From Panax quinquefolius (taxonomy: Eukaryota; Streptophyta; Magnoliopsida; Apiales; Araliaceae), in NCBI GenBank assembly GCA_020205615.1, contig CM035166.1, positions 93,040,706 through 93,104,705 on the forward strand: a stretch of DNA of 64,000 nt, written 5' to 3'. The notes beneath the pieces were generated by a model, which did not search any database, was not told where the DNA came from, and saw nothing but the letters and a program-made list of their open reading frames with translations. The position numbers and the translations under genes are program-made. Shown in pieces: positions 48,490 to 60,251 of the stretch (position 1 is its first letter; the number at the start of each line of letters is the position of its first letter).

Positions 48490-49906
48490 CATCTATACCT
48501 AGACATAGCGGTGGAGGTGGTCGTGGTGGCGGCCATACAGGATCGGGTGATGGCTTGCGGGGCGGGTCATCTTCATCATCTAGTGAGTTTTGGACCAATA
48601 ACACTTATTTTCATAATTATTTTATAAAAAATGTCCATTTACTATTTTTTGACAATATCATAACTATATTATACATACAGATGCTAGAGGTCAGCGTCAA
48701 CGAGGGTCTAACTTTGGTCGATTAGGTCGTCCGCTGGTAGTTCCTGAGACAGTTCGTGTTGATGTTGGCTCGTCGGTGTAGGTTTCAACTATAATATATT
48801 ATGTTCAATTAAAATGATATTATTATGTGATTAATAAATTAAAATAATCCATTTAAATTTGGTAGTCTATTATTATGGATTATGTCGCTAAAATGACCGT
48901 ACACGCCATATGCGTAATGCATCTCCCGACTAGCTGCATTCGATTTAGCCAGTATGTGCGGTACGATGCTAACTTTATGGTGACAGTGTTGCGCGAGTTT
49001 CATTTAAGTCAAATTACATATATTATATCAAAAATTTGGTCTTAGTTATTTACATATTGTTCAAATAATTATTGATACGTACGTTATGTCTATTTGATAG
49101 AGGTAGTATAGATATGAGGCCGACATCACTGATGTGGCCGGCGACACTGTTATTCAGTCGCACATTTCGAAGAACTATGCGGGATGGATGTACGAGATGC
49201 GGTAGAGGGAAGCCCGGAGAGTTGAAGAATCACCTGGGACTACTATACGAGATCAACAGTCGCTGTCAGTATCAGATGCAACATGGGCTGCCATGTGTAT
49301 GTACTGGGAGGATGATGCCTTCAAGACCAAGTCTGAACAGATGAAGAATAATCGAGCCCAACTACGGATTGTACATACTTCTGGCTCGCAGTCGTTTTAG
49401 GAAGTTAAGTCGGTATGTATTTATATTTATAGTTTAGTTTAATATTAAACTGCATATATAGTAAAGTAAGGTGATATTAATTAATGTATGATTTAGGCCA
49501 TGCGGAGCAGCTTGGTCCGACCTTCTACTATGATGGAGTTTTGGGATAGAGTCCATACACCGAAGGATTCGACTTCGGTGTCGACGATGTCTCCCGCAAC
49601 ATTAGTTATACGGGTAATGCATTTACTATAATGATTATTATTTAGGATCATATTACTCAATTAATATGATGATACTGAGTTAACTCATATGTACATATAT
49701 TAAATTATAGGAGCGGTTTGAGAAGCTCCATCTCACGCGTGTAGCTGAGTTGCAGGCTACTAGGGGCGATCCCGAGACATTAGATTTCACTATCCCTCTG
49801 CCTGAGATTAGTTTATCTCAGGATAAGGAGATGGCTCTTTGGGTCGCATCTCAAGATCCTCCTAGTAGTACTACCGATCGGTATCGAGTGATGGGGTTGT
49901 CGAGGA
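48490..49906 (+). pseudogene. CACTA second gene, Transposase_24-like (En/Spm TNP1 type)
   Basis: Several short coding blocks can be joined by plausible introns. They are a Gly/Ser-rich block (about 48504-48585), an Arg-rich block (48680-48778), a long block about 49110-49412 (DATWAAMCMYWEDDAFKTKS, then NNRAQLRIVHTSGSQSF), then 49497-49613 (EFWDRVHTPKD) and 49711-49906 (ERFEKLHLTRVAEL). Introns 49413-49496 and 49614-49710 have GT...AG ends. The pattern W..F..KSE..K.NR..  HT.GS.SF is the signature of the plant En/Spm Transposase_24 family. An in-frame TAG occurs near 49206 and another follows SQSF. The 3' end is lost at family B LTR 49907. Confidence 0.75.
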
Positions 49907-51253
49907 TGTAAGACCCAAAATTTTATGAAATAAAAGTATTCAATTTTTCTTATAATTACTATTCAGTAAATGGTTAAATTGATAAAAGTTAAAGTTAAGG
50001 GTGATATATGAATTTTTTTTTTAAATAAGCAAGTGGTTATAAAATACTCATTGTTGTCGGGGAATATTCAATTGGTCGTGGAATATTCTTACTGTCGGGG
50101 AATATTCGTACGACGGCACAGCCTTGTGTGGGCCCATAACGAAAAACGATTGGATGAAGAAAACGACAAGTATAAGTTGTTTATAAATAACGGTGCGTTG
50201 TTATTCTGGAATTATCTTGTTGGAATACCCGTGGTTAAAAACACGTAATAATAAGCGTTGTTGCCTGATGAAGACATGGTATTGCACCAATTATTGATTC
50301 TTACGTAAGAAGGCACTTTCAATAATTATTACGATAATTCTTCGCTCAATATTTTATTTTATTGATTCAATAATTGCTGCGTTGATATTTTATATTACTA
50401 TTGTTTCAATAATTGTCACTACACAATATTTTCCATTATCGAATCAATAATTCATATTATCTGAATAATATTATTAGAAAATATTATTGGCAATGTCTAG
50501 AAAGTTCTGTCTAAGGAGAGGTTTGGTCACCTAATTGTGCGCCAGTAAGGAGAAATTCTTATTGGAAAGCCCCTCTTTCTCGAACTACCGGGCGGCACAG
50601 TTGCGATCTTATGATTCTGTAATATTATTTGTGAATAATTAATTATTGATTTATATGATGAGGAAAATATTTATTTTATGTGGAAATAGATGGAGAAAAT
50701 TTTTAAAGTGACAATTGTTAAAAATTGATATTTTATCTTTTCTGATAAAATAATATTTTATTATATTATATAATAATGATGATATTTTTACAATGAATGT
50801 GGGATATATGAGTATATGAAGAGGAAGAGTATTTTTGTTGCAAAAGTTATTTAAAACATGTTAAACATGTTGGTGGACCCATTTCTTGACTGGAATTTGA
50901 TTATAGCCTGTAAAATCGCCCGTTTATGGATTTCGGTCAATTTCTGTTTGGAATTTGGAAAAACTTTCTTCTACAAAGTTGTAGAGAATTGAATTTCCTA
51001 TAAAAAGTCACGAGATTCGAATTTTCTGATAAAAGGGCTATTTATTATGAATTATTGAATTTCTAAAGTTCTTGAATAATTTATTTTTGGAAGTTTTAAA
51101 TTTTTTTAAAAGAAAAACGTTTTTTTTATTTGGTTGGCTCCACTTGCACATGTTAATGGCTGATTTCAATTGTCTAGAGGTGGGCGTAGGAATTTGGTTA
51201 ATAAATATTATTAATTTATTAAATTTTTTGCTTTGGTGTTCTAAGCATTTTCC

Positions 51254-51262
51254 TATAAATAG
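51254..51262 (+). promoter_or_regulatory. LTR TATA box, B LTR1
   Basis: TATAAATAG preceded by TTTTCC; the same element is at 55007 in LTR2, and in reverse near 57929-57937. Confidence 0.65.
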
Positions 51263-51587
51263 GTGCTTAGGGTTAGAATTGAAAATCACACCGAAAACCA
51301 AGTTTTCTCTATTTCTCTCTCTATATTATTGAGTGTATTCTTGTGAGTATTTTGATATCTTGAGTGTTGCTATATCGATGCAAGTTTGTTCAAATTATTC
51401 GAAGTCAAAAATCTTGCTCTTTTGAGGTAAGGGATAGTAAGTGATTTTGAAATGGATGTTATTTTTTTCAAAGTGATATTATTTTTTCAATATCATTATG
51501 TTGAAATATTGCTTTAAACTATTTATCAAATTTGGAACTTTTCAAATATTGGTTTGAACTTTTATCAAATTATTCATGAACTTTTTC

Positions 51588-51690
51588 ACGATTACTATTC
51601 ACGATTTACTATTCATGAGTTACTTACTATTCACGAAGTTACTATTCACGAGTTACTATTTACGAGTTACTATTCACGGGTACTATTCAC
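51588..51690 (+). repeat. 14-bp ACTATTCAC array in B LTR1
   Basis: About seven diverged copies of GAGTTACTATTCAC. The array is longer in LTR2 (55318-55470), with about ten copies. Confidence 0.85.
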
Positions 51691-52736
51691 TACAAATTGG
51701 TTTCTTTTTCTAACCAAATTATAGTTGATTTATGAATATTACTCTGGAGATTAATACTATATATTGATTATATTGATTTTATTATCATATATAACATTTT
51801 TATAACCCTAATGTTGAAATTCTCTTTCACTGGAGTGTAAAGATGGGTAGATTATTGGTATGATCATGACTAGGGTTCTCTTTGGCCAGTAGTGAAAATT
51901 TGAATTGTGACTGGTATGATCATGACCATTGAATTTATAATTGAATATCTTTAGCTTAAGTGCAAAGGTGAATTGATCAATATGGTTATAATTATTGTTT
52001 ATATAAATTCTGAAATGATTATATATTTCTTTGAGATATTAATATATTTTGGCCTTTATAATGCAAATATGAACTATTGAGGAATATCTTTAACTTTGTA
52101 GTCTGAAGATTAATTGTTGATGAATATCTTTGGGTGCGTAGTGCAAAAGATGACATGTTGTTGAATATCTTTGGCGATGAGTGCAAAGATGAATCTGTTG
52201 ATGAATATCTTTGGCCCGTAGTGCAAATGAATTTATTAGTATCATTATGAACAGGAACTGTGATTTGGTATAACCATTATCTTTGATGTTTCAGGTAAAG
52301 ACATGTGATGAAAATTATCTTCGTCCTGGATGAGAAGAGGAATTTAGAACTACAATTATGATTATGAGTTATTCACATGATTGTGGGATGAGGCTGTTGA
52401 TTGATGTTGCAGGATTAAAACATTATTGGTGGACTTTTAACATGGAGAAAATAATAAACTTTATGGTCTATTTGACTCTTCTAATGGATTGCTCATTCCG
52501 CTGCAACTATGGTTGAAAAGTTTTATCATCTACCATATGTTCTAAATCTACGATTTATTCTTGTTGAAAGCTATTGATAATTTATTTATCTTTAGTCATG
52601 ATATTCTTTATTGAGCTAGTTGTGCTCACCCTTTAAGCTTCTGAATTCCTTTCGGGTGTAATAAAAGTGTAGGCGGGTCGAGTGGGGGGATAACAAGGGA
52701 ATAGAAATCTTGGTGGTACATAGATGTTGAGGTGAG

Positions 52737-52994
52737 GTGAATTTAACTTGGAAGGGTGTTTTGCCACTATCATACAAGATGTCTAATGACATACAACCTC
52801 GTGTCATTATAAGATGGGGTTGTGCTCATCCACTTCTTGAGTATATTTACAAGCACTACCTATATAATCTTGGTGTTTGCTTGGAGTTTAATTCCCAATT
52901 AGAGGCAAGTGGAGATAATGATATGTCGAAGAGAAGACTCATCATTGGGAAGAATATGATAGTAATCTTCTCGTTTTTCTTTAAGGTCTATTAG
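52737..52994 (+). CDS. Reading frame inside family B LTR, unknown
   Basis: This 85-codon frame (WKGVLPLSYKMSNDIQPRVI, then a YIYKHYLYNLGVCL stretch) lies inside LTR1 and has no recognised domain. Related frames are found in the reverse LTR piece (60798-61073, minus strand) and in LTR3 (62286-62672). In LTR3 one TAG interrupts a frame of about 128 codons that continues LLGQPRIILWAYDIYHNLD to FDYTFM. Family A LTRs lack the segment. It may be a captured coding fragment; whether it is expressed is unknown. Confidence 0.4.
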   Translation: MNLTWKGVLPLSYKMSNDIQPRVIIRWGCAHPLLEYIYKHYLYNLGVCLEFNSQLEASGDNDMSKRRLIIGKNMIVIFSFFFKVY

Positions 52995-53333
52995 ATTGAC
53001 CAAGGATAATTTTGTGGGCATATGATATCTATCATAACCTATTTAGCGTGGCCTCCCATATACACGAAGGTTTCCTTGAGCACTTCCCAAAGATTCTAAT
53101 TTCTAAAACAGCTTTCGACTATACCTTTATGTAAGGTGTCATTATGAGGTCTTCATCCACGGTTGGGACATGAGTCATGCGATTGGTATATATTTGAATT
53201 GAAACTCATAGTTTAAGTGTTGTCGTATCTTGCACGACAATTGTATTAATAAAGTTGTAGTTGTTTTTTTGTACCATATTTTTGGCGACTCAGAATAGGT
53301 TGGTTGAAATGGACCTATTTTGGGGGCGTCACA

Positions 53334-53665
53334 TTTGGTATCAGAGCTTAGGGATATGATCTCTAGCGGAGATCGGGATTAGAACTAGGAGGGGAGAGTC
53401 GAGTAAATCCTTCGCTAGTGTGTCCTACCTAAGCTTATTTGTTGGTCAGTCATAATATCCGGATATTATGTGATATGTTAATTTGTTAAATTAACCCTTG
53501 TTTTGAAGCTATATTCTAGAATGATATCTGAAATACAGAAGATGAGCAATGGAGAAATCATGATGACAGGGAAGATGGAATCTAAAATGAAAGCAAGGTA
53601 TTCTCAACTCTTTGAAATACCAGGTATGTAAATTTCGGGGACGAAATTTCATAAGGAGGGGAGAT
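53334..53665 (+). other. Family B internal region 1, short
   Basis: 332 bp: primer-binding site TGGTATCAGAGC (53336-53347), a leader with CTTCGCTAGTGTGTCCTACC, then directly the tail of pol (ATGAAAGCAAGGTATTCTC, CAACTCTTTGAAATACCAGG) and the purine tract AAGGAGGGGAGA. All of gag, pol and the coiled-coil ORF of internal region 2 are missing. It is the minimal set of replication signals. Confidence 0.82.
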
Positions 53666-56423
53666 TGTAAGACCCCAAATTTTATGAAATAAAACTATTC
53701 AATTTTTTTATAATTACTATTCAGAAAATGGTTAAATTGGTAAAAGTTAAAGTTAAGGGTGATATATGAATTTTTTTTTTAAATAAGCAAGTGGTTATAA
53801 AATACTCATTGTTGTCGGGGAATATTCGTTTGGTCGTGGAATATTCTTACTGTCGGGGAATATTCGTACGACGGCACAGCCTTGTGTGGGCCCATAACGA
53901 AAAGCGATTGGATGAAGAAAACGACAAGTATAAGTTGTTTATAAATAACGGTGCGATTATTCTGAATTATCTTTGTTGGAATACCCGTGGTTAAAACACA
54001 AGATGTCTGGCGTTGTTGCAGATAGCAAGACGCAGTACAAGATTGCACCAATTATTGATTCTTACGTAAGAAGGCACTACTCAATAATTGTTACAGTAAT
54101 TACTGTTCAGTATTTTATTTTATTGATTCAATAATTGCTGCGTTGATATTTTATATTACTGTTGTTTCAATAATTGTCACTACACAATATTTTCTATTAT
54201 CGAATCAATAATTTAGATTATCCGAAATAATATTATTAGAAAATATTATTGGCAATGTCTAGAAAGTTCATCTAAGGAGAGGTTTGGTCACCTAATTGCT
54301 TGGCAAGAAGAAGGAGAAATTCTTATTGAAAGCCCCTCTTCCTGAGGACTACTTAGTTGCGAGCTGTGATTCTGTAATATTATTTGTGAATAATTAATTA
54401 TTGATTTATATGATGAGAAAATATTGATTTTATGTGGAAATAGATGGAGAAAATTTTTAAAGTGACAATTGTTAAAAATTGATATTTTATCTTTTTTGAT
54501 AAAATAATATTTTATTATATTATCTAATAATGATGATATTTTTATAATGAATGTGAGATATATGAGTATATGAGGAGGAAGAGTATTTTTGTTGCAAAAG
54601 TTGTTTAAAACATGTTAAACGTGTTGGTGGACCCATTTCTTGACTGAAATTTGAGTATAGCCTGTAAAATCGCCCGTTTATGGATTTCGGTCAATTTTGT
54701 TTGGAATTTGGAAGAACTTTCTTCTGCAAAGTTGTAGAGAATTGAATTTCCTATAAAAAGTCACGAGATTCGAATTTTCTGATAAAAGGGCTATTTATTA
54801 TGAATTATTGAAATTCTGAAGTTCCTGAATAATTAATTTTTGGAAGTTTTAAAATTTTTTAAAAGAAAAACGTTTTTTTTATTTGGTTGGCTCCACTTGC
54901 ACATGTTATTGGCTGATTTCAATTGTCTAGAGGTGGGCGTAGGAATTTGGTTAATAAATATTATTAATTTATTAAATTTTCTGCTTTGGTGTTCTAAGCA
55001 TTTTCCTATAAATAGGGTGTTTAGGTTAGAATTGAAAATCACACAAGAAACTGAAGTTTTCTCTCTATTTCTCTCTCTATATTATCGAGTGTATTCTTGT
55101 GAGTATTTTGATATCTTGAGTGTTGATATACGGTGCAAATTTGTTCAGCGTTATTCCAATCAGAAGTACTGCTCTTTTGAGGTAAGGGATAGTAAGTGAT
55201 TTTAAGGGATTGAAAGGGATGTAATTTTCTTCGTAAGTGATATTATTTCTTCAATATCATTATGTTGAAATATTGGTTTGAACTTTTTATCAAATTTGGA
55301 ACTTTTTCAAGTCGGGGTTACTATTCACGAGTTACTATTCACGAGTTACTATTCACGATTTACTATTCATGAGTTACTATTCACGACGGGTTACTATTCA
55401 TGAGTTACTATTCATGAGTTACAATTCACGAGTTACTATTCATGAGTTACTATTCACGAGTACTATTCACTACAAATTGGTTTCTTTTTCTAACCAAATT
55501 ATAGTTGATTTATGAATATTACTCTGGAGATTAAAACTATATATTGATTATATTGATTTTATTATCATATATAACATTTTTATAACCACGATGTTGAAAT
55601 TCTCTTTCCTTTGGAGTGTAAAGATGGGTAGATTATTGGTATGATCATTACTAGGGTTCTCTTTGGCGATGGTGAAAAGTTGAATTGTGACCGGTATGAT
55701 CGTGACCATTGAAATTATAATTGAATATCTTTAGCTTAAGTGCAAAGGTGAATTGATCAACATGGTTATAATTATTGTTTATATAAATTAAAATGATTAT
55801 ATATTTCTTTGAGATATTAATATATTTGGCCCGTAGTGCAAATATGAATCATTGAGGAATATCTTTGGCCTGTAGTGCAAAGATTAATTGTTGATGAATA
55901 TCTTTGGCCTGTAGTGCAAAGATGACATGTTGTTGAATATCTTTGGCCAAGAGGTGCAAGATGAATCTGTTGATGAATATCTTTGGCTCGTAGTGTAAAG
56001 ATGAATTTATTAGTATCATTATGAGCGAGGCGTGATTTGGTATAACCATGATCTTTGATGTTTCAGGTAAAGACATGTGATGAAAATTATCTTCGTCCTA
56101 GATGAGAAGAGGAATTTAGAACTACAATTATGATTATGAGTTATTCACATGATTGTGGACAGGAATTGTTGATTGATGTTGCAGGATTAAAACATTGTTG
56201 GTGGACTTTTAACATGGAGAAGATAATAGACTTTATGGTCTATTTGACTCTTCTAATGGATTGCTCATTCCGCTGCAACTATGGTTGAAAAGTTTTATCA
56301 TCTACCATATGTTCTAAATCTACGATTTATTCTTCATTGAAGGCTATTGATAATTTATTTATCTTTAGTTATGATATTCTTTACTGAGCTAGTTGTGCTC
56401 ACCCTTTTGCTTCACAATTCCTT
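53666..56423 (+). repeat. Family B LTR2, truncated by inversion
   Basis: It starts TGTAAGACCCC and parallels LTR1 until TTCACAATTCCTT (56411-56423), where the sequence switches to the reverse strand of the same LTR. A short overlap (CTT/TTG) at the join is compatible with microhomology-mediated repair. Confidence 0.85.
55318..55470 (+). repeat. 14-bp ACTATTCAC array in B LTR2
   Basis: About ten diverged copies of GAGTTACTATTCAC (some with ATG for ACG). Reverse counterparts near 56955-57005 are reduced to two or three. Confidence 0.85.
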
Positions 56424-59154
56424 GCACTACGAGCCAAAGATATTCATTAACAGTTCATCTTTGCACTACTGGCCAAAGATATTCATCAACAATTCATTTT
56501 TGCACTACAGGCCAAAGATATTTCCTCAACAGTTCATATTTGCACTACAAGCCAAATATATTCATCAACAGTTCATATTTGCATTACAGGCCAAATATAT
56601 TAATATCTCAAAGAAATATATAATCATTTCAGAATTTATATAAAAAATAATTATAACCATGTTGATCAATTCACCTTTGCACTTAAGCTAAAGATATTCA
56701 ATTATAAATTCAATGGTTAAGCACATCATACCAAATACAATTCAACTTTTTACTATCGCCAAAGAGAACCCTAGTAATGATCATACCAATAATCTACTCA
56801 ATTTTTACACTCCAAAGAAAAGAGAATTTCAACATCGTGGTTATAAAATATTATATATGATAATAAAATCAATATAATCAATATATAGTTTTAATCTCCG
56901 TGTAAAATTCATAAATCAACTATAATTTGGTTAGAAAAAGAAACCAATTTTGTAGTGAATTGTATCCGTGAATAAGAACTCGTGAATAAGAACTCATGAA
57001 TAGTAACCCCGACACAAAAGGTAGAAATTCCACAATAAAATCCATACCAATATTTCTAGTATAATGATATTGAAAGAATAACATTTCTTAAACTTATAAA
57101 TAATTTATTTTAATTATTTACACTTTACTAAATAATGCATTTAATCATCATAAAATGCCAAACTTATAAGATTTCATCACCAATAACCAAAACCCTCATC
57201 AAAAATCTGCATATACCACATATATGATTCTCAAGCCATAAAATCATATTTTCCAATTTTCTTCCTTCACATAACATATTTAACTCATTTATTCATAACT
57301 AGTCTATTTTCATGAAAAATACCAAATCAGTTCCAAAATATTTTTTTTTCTGGGATTTAGCGAGAATATAGTCCCATATTGAACATATATTTTTCTTAGA
57401 ATTTTTAAAATTCATTTACTATTTTTCATATATTAAAACTTGCCAAATATTTAAACATTTATCATAAATTGTACTTTTATCCAAAAATTCCGAAATTCAC
57501 AGAGTACACTGATATTATATAGATGTACTCCCAATAAAAATTTCATCAATTTTGGAGTTAACCACAAGGAGTTATAAGCGGTTACTTTTAAAATAGTCTT
57601 TTCTCATAAAATTCATAACTCTTAATCTATACATCCAAAAATCACCATTTTAGACACAATCAATAAAAATCATCAACATATCATTTCAAATTTTTCCAGA
57701 ATTTTCTCAAGGTCAAAAAAATACACGAACTGAAAAACATAATAACCCTTAAATCCCTTTACCTCAAAAAGAGCGATTTTTAACTAGAATATCGGATGAA
57801 AAACGAAGGAAACTTCTACTAAATAGCAACTCTCAAAGTATCTAAATACTCTCAAAAATATGCTTGATAATATAGAGAGAAAGAAAAACTTGTTTACGGT
57901 GTGATTTTAATTCTAACTTAGCCCTCTATTTATAGGAAAATTTTGGCGCAGACTTGACTTTTGCAACTTTGATGGCTTTACTACTACTATTCCCACTCAC
58001 CACATTTAAAATAAAATTCAGCACATTTCTTCACCAACCACAAGTGGGGCCCACTCAATTCTAGAATTTTCCACCAAAATCATTTATAAACCTAATTTCT
58101 GAATCAGTCACCTCTTAAAATTCATAACAAATCATACGTTAATTTTTAACGGTTCAAAATTTGTGGACATATACTCAACTTATATATGTATAACATATCC
58201 AAAAATTACAACGATCCAACGGTCGGATTAAAAATTATATGTCACGCAATATATTTCAAAAACACTGGTTTAATTTTTAATACCTTCCTTCCGACAAAAA
58301 TACTGATAAAATACCTCAACATTAATTCCTTCATTTATAACCACATAAATAAATCCATCATTTATATCTACATCAAATAAATATTTCCTTATCATATAAA
58401 TCAATAATTAATTATTCACAAATAATATTACGAATCAAAATTATGATGACCAGTAGTTCCTCCTGTGGAAAGAGGGGCTTTCCAATAAGAATTTCTTCTT
58501 ACTGGAGCGCAATTAGGTGACCAAACCTCTACTTGACAGAACTTTCTAGACATTGCCAATAATGCTATCTAATAATATTATTCAAATAATATGAATTATT
58601 GATCTGATAATGCGAAATATTGTGCAGTGATAATTATTGAAACAACAATAATATAAAATATCAACGCAATTATTGAATCAATAAAATAAAATATTGAACG
58701 ATAAATTACTCGTAACAATTATTGAGTAGTGCCTTCTTATGTAAAGATCAATAATTCAAAAATAATGTATAAAAGCAGGTAATATCTTTATGCAAACACG
58801 CGTATTCATCATATTTTAACCACTTTGGGTATTCCAACAAGTGTTAAGTACTTGATTAACGATTACGCCGTTATTTATAAAAACTTAATTTTGTCATTTT
58901 CTTCATCCGACAGTTATTCTGTTTTAGGGCCCATAAATGGCTGCGCCGTCGTACAAATATTCCCCGACAGAAAGAATATTCCATGACCAAACGAATATTC
59001 CACGACAATAATGAATATTTTATAACCACTTGTGTATTTTGAAAAAAATTCATATATCACCCTTAACTTTAACTTTTATCAATTTAACCATTTACCTAAT
59101 AGTAATTATAAGAAAAATTGAATACTTTTATTTCATAAAATTCATGGTCTTACA
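56424..59154 (-). repeat. Family B LTR piece in inverted block (LTR3 5' part)
   Basis: Reverse-strand LTR beginning mid-sequence (GCACTACGAGCCAAAGATATT) and ending GGTCTTACA at 59154, where the reversed purine tract (ATCTCCCTCCTTATG) starts. With LTR2 it forms an inverted repeat with arms of about 2.3-2.7 kb and a loop of about 0.4 kb. Confidence 0.85.
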
Positions 59155-59407
59155 ATCTCCCTCCTTATGAAATTTCGTCCCAAATTTACGTGCTTCAAGT
59201 ATTTCAAAAAGTTAAGAATACCTTGCTTCCATTTCAGATTCTATCTCCCTAGGTCATCATGATTTCTCCATTGCTCATCTCTCGTGATAACTTCATTTGG
59301 GTTCCTCATTTGTTGGGAAGTTATGACAACCGCCATCCTCGAACTACCCGGCTTTGACTTATGCAGAAAGATTTTTAGCGTCATCACTACCGTTGGAATA
59401 TATTTTT

Positions 59408-60007
59408 CTATAGGACATATTCCTCCCTCACCGCCTCGTCGTACTCTGTTTCATGATCTAAATCATCAATCTTGATCCATATCGAATTCAGTTGACCGCT
59501 ATGTACGAGGTAATTCAAAACTTCGATGTTGGGTTCTCCCAATTGCTTTCCAAAAGAGAAATTCATGTCATCTATTTTAGCCTTCTTAGATCGGACATCT
59601 CTTTCCACAATATCCACGTGTCGTGTGGGCTTTTTACCCATCATCACTCATTCTTACTCGTTCAGTTTTTCTTCTTTCATCTCAGATTCCATCTTTATCA
59701 TCTTATACTCTGCCAAAGAATGCTTCTGTTCAAGCATCACATATCGGGTAACACAAGCTTGAATTGTTGCATCCTTTTGTTCCACGACTGCCTGTCGTTC
59801 TTCAGCCTGCTCTTCTAACTCATGAATACGATTTTGAAATTCTATATTTTGATCATATAATACCTCTAATAAACTCTCCTCAGGTACCTCTTCTTCCTCT
59901 TCTTCCTCACTCTCAGCTGTTACCTCTGTGACTATCTCTAAAAGTGCAACTATCAATTCTTCACTCACCACATGGATATCTCTAATTCCTTCTTCGTTTG
60001 ACATCAC
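59408..60007 (-). pseudogene. Family B internal ORF, acidic coiled-coil protein
   Basis: A minus-strand frame from ATG 60007 (MMSNEEGIRDIH) encodes a Glu-rich stretch (ESEEEEEEEVPEESLLE) and then a coiled coil (about residues 55-118: ELEEQAEERQAVVEQKDATI, ending EMKEEKLNE). Two stops in the same frame (TAA 59654-59656 and TGA 59651-59653) separate it from 80 further codons (KKPTRHVDIVERDVRSKKAK to EEYVL), so the original product may have been about 200 residues. I recognise no family. It occupies the place of gag-pol between leader and pol tail. Coiled coils occur in capsid-like proteins, but nothing here shows such a role. Confidence 0.55.
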
Positions 60008-60251
60008 ATTATCATGGTTAGTGATTAGAGGTATCCCACGATCTCATTCACTCCATTGTTAACATTCTCGTGACCATTCTCAAATACTGTTATAAAACAA
60101 GGGTTAATTAAATAAATTAACATATCACATAATATCCCGATATTATGACTGACCAACAAATAAGCTTAGGTAGGACACACTAGCGAAGGATTTACTCATC
60201 TCTCCCCTCCTAGTTATATTCCCCGATCTCCGCTAGAGATCATATCCCTAA

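Larger units (their letters stand above)
16381..49906 (+). mobile_element. CACTA (En/Spm) transposon with nested elements
   Basis: The left terminus CACTGCAAGAAAAAGTG (16381) is a one-mismatch variant of the CACTACAAGAAAAA end typical of plant CACTA elements. The next 250 bp hold subterminal CGTCGA/TCGACGG-type repeats. A pyrimidine-rich leader (16680-16800) and about 1 kb of AT-rich repeats follow. After the nested block 18691-44551 come a tnp2-type transposase gene and a second En/Spm-type gene in the same orientation. Sequence on both sides of the nested solo LTR appears to be one leader. The right terminus was not found: coding sequence stops at family B LTR 49907. Confidence 0.8.
49907..53333 (+). 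repeat. Family B LTR1 (5')
   Basis: 3427 bp, TGTAAGACCCAAAATT to GCGTCACA, followed by the primer-binding site at 53336. It is related to A LTRs at both ends and longer because of extra sequence at about 52650-53200, which includes a conserved reading frame. ACTATTCACGAGTT-type repeats lie at 51588-51690 and GAATATCTTTGGCC-type repeats at about 51940-52230. Confidence 0.88.

Noticed and set aside
55318..55470. Direct repeat array as a CRISPR array.
   Set aside because: Units are 14 bp without unique spacers, and the context is a plant LTR.
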